NCBI GenBank assembly: GCA_024276815.1
Contig: JAJRWM010000195.1
Location: 1-9,917, forward strand
DNA length: 9,917 bases
Reading direction: 5' to 3'
Source of the DNA: a bacterium
GTDB lineage: Bacteria > JACRDZ01 > JAJRWM01
Shown here: positions 1-6,241 of the stretch, one piece after another
Numbering within the stretch: the first letter of the stretch is position 1
Layout of the letters: each line of letters begins with the position of its first letter
Program-made: the position numbers and the translations under genes
Notes under the pieces: model-generated
What the model saw: only the letters and a program-made list of their open reading frames with translations
Database searches by the model: none
What the model was told of the DNA's origin: nothing

Positions 1-1
1 A

Positions 2-1141
2 AACATCGTCAAGCTGACTGATAACGACGAATGGGATCACACTCCCGCCTTCAGTCCTGATGGTCAAACGGTAATCTTTCAAACCTATGAAAAAGATTTG
101 CCGGTTATCCATCAGATTAACCTGCTGGATAAAAAAACGCGCAAGCTGATCCCTTTCCGGGGTGGTGCCAGAGAACCGCTGTTTTCCCCCAACGGTAAGT
201 TTATTGTCTTTACCGGTGAAATAGATCATGACAAAAATATCTACATTTACGATCTGGCTACCCGCAAGATCAGTTCCCTGAGCGACGCTCCGAGCGCTGA
301 AAGCTCGCCCAACTGGTCCGGCGACGGTAGCCAGCTCAGCTTTGTCTCGGATCGGACCGGCCTTAACAACGTTTACCTGATGGATGGTCAGGGACGCTAT
401 CTTCGCCCTCTCTTGAGTGAAAGCCAAAGCGCCAACACCAATGCCTTTTATCCCCGTTGGTCGCGTAATGGTCAGAAAATAGCTTTTTCCTCTGATTTCG
501 ATGGCGATGAGGATGTTTTTATCTATGACTTGGTGCAGGACCAGTTAATAAATCTGACAGCCGCTCCCAGCCAGGAAAGCGAACCAAGCTGGTCTGACAA
601 TGACCGGGAAATTGTCTTGATCAGCGACCGGGATCAGCAGCAAACCTCGATCTATTCTATTCCCTTGTCGGGGAAAGACTGGCGGCGTTTATATGATGTG
701 GAGTTGCCCAGGTCCGGGGTCTCCCCGGTCTGGTCTCCCGACGGTAGCCGGCTGGCGTTTATTGGCAAAGCGGTTAGCGGCTCTCTGGAGTTGTTTCTGC
801 TGGATACGGAAAGCGGGGAAACAACCCAGTTGACCACCAAAGGAGCTTTTGAGCCCAGTTGGTCGACAGACGGTTTGTCTCTCGCGTATTCGGCTAACAA
901 ACAAGGTAATCGGGAAATTTTTATTTATAATCTCAGAACCAAAAGAATTATCCAACTGACCAGCGACCCCGCTTTTGACCATTATCCGACCTGGTCGCCG
1001 GATAACAGTCAGCTGGCGTTTGCCACGAATCGCGACGGTAACTGGGAAATATATGTCGCTGACCTGGAAACCGGTCAGCTTCGCAATATCAGCGATAATC
1101 CCGCTTCCGATCGTTACCCTGACTGGTCGGGAGCAAGATAG
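2..1141 (+). CDS. TolB-like PD40 beta-propeller protein, C-terminal part (5' end outside window)
   Basis: The frame is open from the first bases (first full codon AAC at 2-4, reading NIVKLTDNDEW...), so the gene starts upstream; the TTG at 98 is internal, not a start. The visible 379 residues are almost entirely PD40/TolB-type propeller repeats of about 40 residues. I count eight, each opening with a P-x-[WF]-S-x-[DN]-[GD]-like strand (for example SPDG, SPNG, SGDG, SRNG, SDND, SPDG, STDG, SPDN) followed by an L/I-x-F strand and an IYxxD/L strand, plus a ninth opening strand, RYPDWSGAR, at the very C-terminus. A lone last strand could close the propeller ring with the N-terminus. Proteins of this class are usually periplasmic or surface-exposed and bind proteins. 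No pal or tol genes are adjacent, so I do not call it TolB itself. It ends with TAG 15 nt before the next gene, which suggests cotranscription. Function beyond the fold is unknown. Confidence 0.9.
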   Translation, partial: NIVKLTDNDEWDHTPAFSPDGQTVIFQTYEKDLPVIHQINLLDKKTRKLIPFRGGAREPLFSPNGKFIVFTGEIDHDKNIYIYDLATRKISSLSDAPSAESSPNWSGDGSQLSFVSDRTGLNNVYLMDGQGRYLRPLLSESQSANTNAFYPRWSRNGQKIAFSSDFDGDEDVFIYDLVQDQLINLTAAPSQESEPSWSDNDREIVLISDRDQQQTSIYSIPLSGKDWRRLYDVELPRSGVSPVWSPDGSRLAFIGKAVSGSLELFLLDTESGETTQLTTKGAFEPSWSTDGLSLAYSANKQGNREIFIYNLRTKRIIQLTSDPAFDHYPTWSPDNSQLAFATNRDGNWEIYVADLETGQLRNISDNPASDRYPDWSGAR

Positions 1142-1155
1142 ACGGAGCAGAGGAC

Positions 1156-1860
1156 ATGAAGTTACGACTTGTTTTAACCTTGTTCATTTTATTTCTGAGC
1201 GGCCTGGTTGGTCTGCCGGTCTCTGCCCTGGTCAACGGCGGCGTCAAAGGCCGGGTGGTCAATGTCGACGATAATAAGCCGGTCGGGGAAGTTACTGTGA
1301 ATATTCTTGGCGGAAGTGTGGTTACTGACGCTCAGGGCAACTTCAACTTTGCCAACCTGCCCCCCGGCGATTACCTGCTGCATACCGTCAGCGCTCGTCA
1401 TTTCAACAGAGTGGTTGCGGCGCGGGTCAAACCTGGAGAGGATTCCGACCTCACAATCAGGATCAAAACCCGGGTTACCAAAATTGAAGGCCTGGTGGTT
1501 GATGAGGATGGGCGGCCGGTGATCGGGGTGGAAATATATACCAGCCCGGAAATTGACGAGACCAAAACGGACGAAAAGGGTTATTTTAAATTTGACAAGA
1601 AGCGGATTCTGGATGAAGCGCGCAAGCCGATTGGCGAGGAGCCGATAGCTCCCGGTGTCTATAAGGTTTACGCCCAAAAACTGCAATACACCAAAGCCGA
1701 GAAAAAGATTACCGTTATCCCTGGATTGCGGAACAATCTGGGGATAATTAATATCACCAAGATTGGCACAGCCGTCCCTGATGACACCAAAAGAGGCCTG
1801 GACAGTCCCGCGACCATAGATGAGCCGACTCAGGGCGCCGGCGAGGTGAAATTGGATTAA
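1156..1860 (+). CDS. Secreted protein with two carboxypeptidase-regulatory-like domains
   Basis: A 234-residue protein with a clear Sec signal: basic start (MKLR), hydrophobic core at residues 5-20, and a probable cleavage after VSA at residue 24. Two beta-sandwich repeats of the CarboxypepD_reg/CNA-B-like type follow. Repeat 1 (about residues 28-105) has the G-x-V-x-N...P-V...T-D-x-x-G-x-F-x-F...P-G-x-Y pattern; repeat 2 (about 108-200) begins IEGLVVDEDGRPV and contains TDEKGYFKF and a later PGVYKV. The last 30 residues are polar, probably disordered. Such domains are non-catalytic structural or adhesion modules in secreted and surface proteins; no enzyme domain is present. The ATG at 1156 is preceded by GGAG at 1144-1147. 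The gene sits 14 nt after the propeller gene and 2 nt before the PEGA/TPR gene, so it probably belongs to one transcript. No lipobox or membrane anchor is visible, so it is probably periplasmic or released. Confidence 0.85.
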   Translation: MKLRLVLTLFILFLSGLVGLPVSALVNGGVKGRVVNVDDNKPVGEVTVNILGGSVVTDAQGNFNFANLPPGDYLLHTVSARHFNRVVAARVKPGEDSDLTIRIKTRVTKIEGLVVDEDGRPVIGVEIYTSPEIDETKTDEKGYFKFDKKRILDEARKPIGEEPIAPGVYKVYAQKLQYTKAEKKITVIPGLRNNLGIINITKIGTAVPDDTKRGLDSPATIDEPTQGAGEVKLD

Positions 1861-1862
1861 TC

Positions 1863-2789
1863 ATGATTAGGAAGATTACTCACATAATCAGGAAAGCTGT
1901 TTTAATCTGTCTGGCGGCGTTCTTGTTGACTTCGCTCTTCGCTCAGGACGTCGGCGGTCCGGATGTCGAGCTGGAAGTTCTGAAAGCCAATGAGAATGGC
2001 ACCTATCTGGCGAAGATCGTTTCCAACCCGATCGGCGCCGATGTCTATGTCGACCGGGTTAAAGTCGGCACCACCACCGACGATGGCTTGCTTTTTGAGG
2101 TTCGTAAAGGGGTTTTTCTCCTGGAGCTTAACTTTCCGAAACAAAAGTTCGCCCAGTATGGTTTTATCCCTATCAAGACGTCCTTTTACATCAATCGTGA
2201 TGGACGGCTGATCTCGGACTTTAAGGAAAACTTTGAACGGGCGACCTATTATATTTCCGGCATGGAGCTAAAAGAACTGGGTCGTTTTGAGGAAGCGATT
2301 TCCTATTTTGACCGGGTTTTGCCCGGCAATATCAAATACACTGACGCCCGGTTGCAGATCTCCGATATTTACATTGCCAGGAAAGAATATCAAAAAGTGG
2401 TCGAGGAACTACAAGAGGTTGTTAAAATTCCCCGCAATAAATATAATCCCTATTTTTACCTGGCTCTGGGACGTTATTCTTACCGGGCCAAGAATTATGA
2501 GCAAGCCTTGCAAAACCTGAAGAAAGCACAATTGTATAACGATAAGTTTACCAGCGAAACGCGCATTGAGTCCATGGCCGAACTGTGGTATTACGAAGCG
2601 CTGGTCAGCGAACAGTTGTTTCACGAAACAGAAAACAAGTACCATCTTGTCGATGGTATAAACGCCTGGCAGCGTTTTTATTTTTGGGCCGGCAAAAAAG
2701 AAGGCGTTGTGCCGGCCAGTCAGCTCAAGGAAGCCCGGATTCATAAGAAATATTTAGAAGACACTCTCGCGCGCCTTGAGTCGAGGTGA
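1863..2789 (+). CDS. Exported PEGA-like and TPR domain protein
   Basis: A 308-residue protein. Residues 1-27 form a Sec signal with a basic n-region (MIRK...RK), a hydrophobic core (AVLICLAAFLL) and a likely cleavage after LFA. Residues about 50-90 resemble a PEGA domain: a beta-rich stretch with IVSNPIGADVYVDRVKVG, where the family has a 'P-x-G-A-x-V-x-V-D-G' type motif, followed by a strand pair ending in FLLELNF. From about residue 127 to 240 there are TPR helices, including the pattern GRFEEAISYFDRVLP, then REYQKVVEEL-like and NYEQALQNLKKAQLY units. The C-terminal part is helical and aromatic, without a recognised domain. TPR repeats usually mediate protein-protein contacts, so an envelope assembly or scaffold role is an inference. 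The start follows the previous stop by 2 nt; GAGGTGA lies 13 nt upstream, a little far, suggesting translational coupling. It ends with tandem stops TGA TAA before the lipoprotein gene. Confidence 0.85.
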   Translation: MIRKITHIIRKAVLICLAAFLLTSLFAQDVGGPDVELEVLKANENGTYLAKIVSNPIGADVYVDRVKVGTTTDDGLLFEVRKGVFLLELNFPKQKFAQYGFIPIKTSFYINRDGRLISDFKENFERATYYISGMELKELGRFEEAISYFDRVLPGNIKYTDARLQISDIYIARKEYQKVVEELQEVVKIPRNKYNPYFYLALGRYSYRAKNYEQALQNLKKAQLYNDKFTSETRIESMAELWYYEALVSEQLFHETENKYHLVDGINAWQRFYFWAGKKEGVVPASQLKEARIHKKYLEDTLARLESR

Positions 2790-2792
2790 TAA

Positions 2793-3611
2793 ATGCCTGC
2801 CAGGAAGGGGTTCTTACTCGGCTGTGTTATCTGTCTGCTTTTTATCTCGACCGGGTGCGGCAAAAAAACAACTTCCCCGAAAGTAAAAAAAGAAACTCCC
2901 TCTCAGCCAGGATTTTATGATGACGCTTTTTTAAATGAATTCGCCGGAGGATGGGTTTTCGCTTTCCTGCGAAGCGATACCAGCGCTGCTTTAAAAAAAA
3001 TGATTGCCTGTAACCCGGGCTGGCAGGATTTCTTTGACGGCAATCTGACCGGGGCGATACAAGCTTTCGGTGGCGACACCAGTTCCGCCGGCAAAACCGG
3101 CTTGGTCAGGGTTTTGTTGCAAAGATCCCGCTTGTACCAGGATAGTTACCGGGCGGCGCTACAATATCATCTGAAGTTTTTGGGCTACCGCCAGAAACAC
3201 ACCAAGCTGGTTAATGCCAGCGCTTATCTGATTTTTTATCTTGGCCGGGTCAAGCTGTTTGCCGGCGACTATCAAAAAGCGATCGCTGATTTTAGTTATT
3301 TCCTGCGAAAAAAGACCTTGCCCGGCTTTCAAATCCGGACGAAAGTGCTTTTGGGCGCCGCTTACTACCTAAATGGCGACCGGGATAAAGCCGCCGCTCT
3401 CTGGCGGGTCGCCAGAAAAGAATTTGGCGAGGATCCGACCTTTAAAAGTGAATGGGGTTTTGTCCAGGGGTACCTGGGGCTGAATTTGAAGAAAGCCCTG
3501 CTTCATACCCTGGATGCCTGGCAGGCTGTCCGGGGAAGCAAGCTCGCGGATAAAAACTATTACCTGTTCAACCTGATGTATCTGAAAATGTTAAACGGTC
3601 AGCTTGACTAA
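2793..3611 (+). CDS. TPR-like lipoprotein; probable N-terminal part of a gene split by an in-frame stop
   Basis: A 272-codon frame beginning with a lipoprotein signal: basic start (MPARKG), hydrophobic core and lipobox S-T-G-C with the acceptor Cys at residue 22, followed by G-K-K. Gly at +2 is compatible with outer-membrane sorting under the E. coli rule. After a polar linker (about residues 24-40) the protein is helical with TPR-like units, best seen in ASAYLIFYLGRVKLFAGDYQ (with KAIADF next) and LGAAYYLNGDRDKAAALW. The frame ends at TAA 3609-3611 in the middle of a helix pair, directly after LMYLKMLNGQLD. The next frame (3621-4559) is in the same reading phase and starts 9 nt later without a signal peptide, so the two are probably one ancestral gene of about 588 codons. 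The start has GAGGTG at 2783-2788, well spaced. Function unknown; an outer-membrane-anchored scaffold is plausible. Confidence 0.8.
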   Translation: MPARKGFLLGCVICLLFISTGCGKKTTSPKVKKETPSQPGFYDDAFLNEFAGGWVFAFLRSDTSAALKKMIACNPGWQDFFDGNLTGAIQAFGGDTSSAGKTGLVRVLLQRSRLYQDSYRAALQYHLKFLGYRQKHTKLVNASAYLIFYLGRVKLFAGDYQKAIADFSYFLRKKTLPGFQIRTKVLLGAAYYLNGDRDKAAALWRVARKEFGEDPTFKSEWGFVQGYLGLNLKKALLHTLDAWQAVRGSKLADKNYYLFNLMYLKMLNGQLD

Positions 3612-3620
3612 GCCCGGGAG

Positions 3621-4559
3621 ATGGCCGCTGATTATCCCTGGGGCAAACCGGTTTTTACGGAACGAATCGACCGCCGGTTAGCTCTGAGGTTCTATAATCC
3701 GTTTCATCTGTTATTCCTTTCACGATTGGACCTGGCCTGTTGTGACTCCATTCTGGAGTCCGCCAGAATAATCGCTTATCGTGATTATTACCTGGGCAAT
3801 CTTTATTTCCTCGAGGGTGATTTTAAAGCTTGCGAAACCGCCCTGAGAAATTTCAGTCAAAGCGACCCTGAGCTAGACCTGGCTTCCGCCATCCTTTCAC
3901 CGTTCAATACGGAAAAAGATTTTTTAGTGGACGCCGGTTTTATGCTGGGCGCGTCCTTTTATGCGCGTCAAAAGCCCGACGAGGCGAACAAGATCTGGGA
4001 GGAAATAGCGACCAGCCAGCCCTCAAACCCCTTGGTCTTGCTTTACCAGGCGGAAACCCAGGCTCGTTACCAGGGGCGGATCAGGGAAGCGGTCAAGATG
4101 GCTTCCCGGGCCGTTGATATCAGCCGGGGGTTGGGGGATGATTTGTTGCGCTGGCAGGTGCCTAAAACGGTAGAGAGGGGCGCCGCCGATTTGAGCCGGG
4201 AAGAAAAACAGGCGCTTCTGGGAGGCAAGAAGGATTTGTTCAACCAATTTTTCCATTATTACGCAAATCAATATCCGCGCCGCGCTTCCGGCGTTATCCG
4301 GCAAAGCGGCGATTTCCTGGAAGGCTTACGAATATTAGCAGAGACAACCGACGAGCAACTCGGTTATAATATAAGCGGTCAGAATCAGCCACGTTTTTTG
4401 CTGAACCTGGCTCAGGTGTATTACCGGCAGAATCGTTTTAACGAAGTGGTCGGTATTTATTTTGCCCTGTTGAAGGTTTTCCCGGAACTGAAACAAAATT
4501 ATGAGGTTGTGAAAAGTATTTACGCGACAACTACGGATCGGGGCGAGGCTCCCCGTTAG
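3621..4559 (+). CDS. TPR protein, probable C-terminal part of the split lipoprotein
   Basis: A 312-codon frame, in the same phase as the lipoprotein frame ending at 3611. It has no signal peptide, and its first residues (MAADYPWGKP) read as the end of a TPR helix. Helical TPR-like units are visible: YYLGNLYFLEGDFKACETAL (about residues 56-75), FMLGASFYARQKPDEANKIW, a stretch with AETQARYQGRIREAVKMASR, and near the end LNLAQVYYRQNRFNEVVGIY. The only purine-rich element ahead of the ATG is GGGAG at 3616-3620, which abuts the ATG with no spacing and so is a poor ribosome binding site. Independent expression would give a cytosolic TPR protein, at odds with its exported neighbours. I therefore favour the C-terminal half of a broken or readthrough gene; an independently restarted gene remains possible. 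It ends with TAG at 4557-4559, about 85 nt before the binding-protein gene. Confidence 0.7.
   Translation: MAADYPWGKPVFTERIDRRLALRFYNPFHLLFLSRLDLACCDSILESARIIAYRDYYLGNLYFLEGDFKACETALRNFSQSDPELDLASAILSPFNTEKDFLVDAGFMLGASFYARQKPDEANKIWEEIATSQPSNPLVLLYQAETQARYQGRIREAVKMASRAVDISRGLGDDLLRWQVPKTVERGAADLSREEKQALLGGKKDLFNQFFHYYANQYPRRASGVIRQSGDFLEGLRILAETTDEQLGYNISGQNQPRFLLNLAQVYYRQNRFNEVVGIYFALLKVFPELKQNYEVVKSIYATTTDRGEAPR
4341..4370 (+). promoter_or_regulatory. Possible internal sigma70-type promoter
   Basis: A perfect -10 hexamer TATAAT (4365-4370) lies 18 nt after GAGACA (4341-4346), which matches TTGACA at four of six positions. It sits inside the downstream TPR frame, about 275 nt before the binding-protein gene, and could give the importer its own transcription. 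A single TATAAT in moderately AT-rich DNA is weak evidence, and the sigma preference of this organism is unknown. Confidence 0.2.
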
Positions 4560-4563
4560 CGAT

Positions 4564-4570
4564 AAGGAGA
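4564..4570 (+). promoter_or_regulatory. Ribosome binding site of the 17-codon frame
   Basis: AAGGAGA, a near-perfect Shine-Dalgarno sequence, lies 5 nt before the ATG at 4576. It is stronger than the sites seen before several of the long genes here and is the main reason to take the tiny frame seriously. Confidence 0.6.
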
Positions 4571-4575
4571 ACATA

Positions 4576-4629
4576 ATGGTTAAATCCGCCAAGATAGTAT
4601 ACAGTTTATTAATCCGCGTCAATGATTAG
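4576..4629 (+). CDS. 17-residue small ORF ahead of the peptide-binding protein gene
   Basis: ATG at 4576 opens 17 codons (MVKSAKIVYSLLIRVND) ending at TAG 4627-4629. It has an AAGGAGA site 5 nt upstream and fills most of the gap between the TPR frame and the importer. Its stop overlaps the first base of the GGGGAGGAG site that serves the binding-protein gene. Two readings are possible: a translated leader or coupling peptide whose termination places ribosomes at the next start, or the remnant of a longer gene or of an ancestral signal peptide (basic residues, then a short hydrophobic VYSLLI). It has no run of one amino acid of the kind seen in classical attenuation leaders. No homologue is recognised, and without expression data its translation is inferred only from the start context. 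Confidence 0.4.
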   Translation: MVKSAKIVYSLLIRVND

Positions 4630-4637
4630 GGGAGGAG
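4629..4637 (+). promoter_or_regulatory. Strong ribosome binding site of the peptide-binding protein gene
   Basis: GGGGAGGAG, 7 nt before the ATG at 4645, is among the strongest Shine-Dalgarno sequences in the window. This fits the high synthesis usually needed for a periplasmic binding protein relative to its membrane partners. It overlaps the last base of the upstream 17-codon frame. Confidence 0.75.
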
Positions 4638-4644
4638 TAAATAC

Positions 4645-6216
4645 ATGAACCGCAAAAAAACTATTTTACTATGCTTGTCATTATTCTTTATGATGATTAC
4701 CGTTGGCGCCCGGGCCGCCGGCCGGTTGCGCTACAGTGAAACGGACAGTCCGGGGACTCTGAACCCGGTTCTTTCCCGGGATATGGTCTCGGTCCGGGCG
4801 CTGGAACTGATGTTTGACGGTTTGTTTTCGTACAACACCGAATTGTTGCCGGTTCCCGAACTGGCGGAGTCGTACGAAAAATCTCCCGACGGGTTGACCT
4901 ATACCGTGAAGATCAAGCCTAACGCCAAATGGCACGACGGCCAGCCGGTGATCGCCGATGACGTTGTTTTTACTTATAACGTCACTATGAACCCGAAAAC
5001 CCTGACTACTTCCCGTTCCCAATTTGACGTGTTTGAGTCGGTCAAGGCTCTTGATCGCAAAACGGTCGTTTTTAAATTCCGAAAAGTTCTGCGCAATCCT
5101 TTGCAGCGGTTAATATTCAAGATTTTGCCCAAACACGCTTTCAAGGATGATTATATTGGCAAGAATGATCCTTTCCTCTATAATCCAATCGGCTCCGGCC
5201 CCTTTAAATTTTCCCGCTGGACCTCCACCGGAAAAATTATCATGGAAAAATTTAGCGAGTATCATAAGCCTAATTTCCCCCGCCTGGACACGATTCAGCT
5301 TTCCATAATACCTGATAAAAATATTCAGAAAGAAATTCTGATTTACGACGGCATAGATATGATCACCCAGGTTCGGCCCAAGGATGTCCCGTTACTTGCG
5401 AAAATGGCTTCGGTACAGCTAATCCCCTATAATCCGCTTTCCTATTCCTTTTTCGCCTATAACATGAAAAATCCCCGGCTGGCGGAGAAGAAGATGCGGC
5501 TGGCGCTGACCCTGGGCATCAACCGGGAGCAGATGCTTCAGGCGCACTACGGTAACCAGGGGGATGTCATCAGCGGGCCTTTTCCGCGCACCAGTTGGGC
5601 CTACGATATCGATGTCGAACCTTACCCCTATGCTCCGGAAAAGGCGAAAGCCCTGTTGGCCGAGCTGGGCTATAAGGACACCAACGGCGACGGCTACCTG
5701 GAAAAAGACGGTAAAGAACTGGTCTTCAGCCTGCTGGCCGTGAGCGAAAGACAGCAGGAGGAAAAAAGGGTTTGTCTTGATTATCAGGCCCAGCTCAAGG
5801 AACTGGGAGTTAAGATCGAGATTAATTTCCAGTTGCTGCCGATCTGGCGGGAGAAGGTTTTCAACCAGCGGAAATTTGATATTGTTCTCGGCACCTGGAC
5901 CTTTGACAAGTCAGTTAATATTCTGACCCTGTTCCACTCGAAAGAAATCGGCGAAGGTAAAAACAATTTTATCTCCTATAGCAACCAAGACGTTGACGAC
6001 CTGCTTAACAGCAGTTTGAAGGAAACCGATCCCGAGAAATTCAAAGAGACCTATTGGATTCTCCATCAATTACTGCACGATGAATTACCCTATACTTTTT
6101 TATGGAGTCTGAACCAATACGCCGCGTGCAATAACCGCATCCGGGACATCCAACTGCACTCATTCTATTTTTTCACCTTTATTGATAGTTGGTTTGAGAA
6201 AATCGCACCCAAATAA
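4645..6216 (+). CDS. Peptide ABC transporter periplasmic substrate-binding protein (family 5, OppA/DppA-like)
   Basis: A 523-residue extracytoplasmic binding protein of the SBP_bac_5 family, which captures oligopeptides, dipeptides, nickel chelates or related ligands for an ABC importer. Residues 1-24 form a Sec signal (MNRKKT, hydrophobic core, cleavage after ARA); there is no lipobox, so it should be a soluble periplasmic protein. Early family features are present: the start of the mature domain with DSPGTLNPVLS, then AESYEKSPDGLTYTVKIKPN and AKWHDGQPVIADDVVFTYN, matching the family signature region. Further on are NPIGSGPFKFSRW, the MRLALTLGINREQML segment, and a DTNGDGYLEKDG loop near residue 345 that resembles a Ca-binding loop common in this family. 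The length is normal. The ligand cannot be deduced from the sequence; peptide is the default from the gene context (permeases and two ATPases follow). Confidence 0.93.
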   Translation: MNRKKTILLCLSLFFMMITVGARAAGRLRYSETDSPGTLNPVLSRDMVSVRALELMFDGLFSYNTELLPVPELAESYEKSPDGLTYTVKIKPNAKWHDGQPVIADDVVFTYNVTMNPKTLTTSRSQFDVFESVKALDRKTVVFKFRKVLRNPLQRLIFKILPKHAFKDDYIGKNDPFLYNPIGSGPFKFSRWTSTGKIIMEKFSEYHKPNFPRLDTIQLSIIPDKNIQKEILIYDGIDMITQVRPKDVPLLAKMASVQLIPYNPLSYSFFAYNMKNPRLAEKKMRLALTLGINREQMLQAHYGNQGDVISGPFPRTSWAYDIDVEPYPYAPEKAKALLAELGYKDTNGDGYLEKDGKELVFSLLAVSERQQEEKRVCLDYQAQLKELGVKIEINFQLLPIWREKVFNQRKFDIVLGTWTFDKSVNILTLFHSKEIGEGKNNFISYSNQDVDDLLNSSLKETDPEKFKETYWILHQLLHDELPYTFLWSLNQYAACNNRIRDIQLHSFYFFTFIDSWFEKIAPK

Positions 6217-6228
6217 CCGCTTTTGACC

Positions 6229-6234
6229 AGAGGT
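6229..6234 (+). promoter_or_regulatory. Ribosome binding site fixing the GTG start of permease B
   Basis: AGAGGT lies 7 nt before the GTG at 6242. It supports GTG as the start, since the resulting protein begins at the normal place for the family. The site falls within a short inverted repeat GACC-AGA-GGTC (6225-6235). Confidence 0.6.
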
Positions 6235-6241
6235 CTGTTAA

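Noticed and set aside
98-100. TTG as the start of the propeller gene
   Set aside because: The frame is open from base 2 with a matching propeller repeat (HTPAFSPDG) upstream of the TTG and no ribosome binding site before it.
652-982. Minus-strand open frames opposite the propeller gene
   Set aside because: They lie fully inside a well-supported gene with repeat structure, and their translations show no recognisable domain or start context.
2993-3000. Run of eight A bases, possible slippage site in the lipoprotein frame (a similar run is at 6274-6281 in permease B)
   Set aside because: Both runs read in frame as Lys codons in genes that continue normally, so no frameshift needs explaining.
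3609-3611. The in-frame TAA as a recoded amino-acid codon
   Set aside because: TAA is not a known selenocysteine or pyrrolysine codon, and other genes here use TAA as an ordinary stop (1858-1860 and 8998-9000).
6217-6241. Terminator between the binding protein and permease B
   Set aside because: Only a 4-bp inverted repeat without a T-run is present; permease genes normally share the binding-protein transcript.
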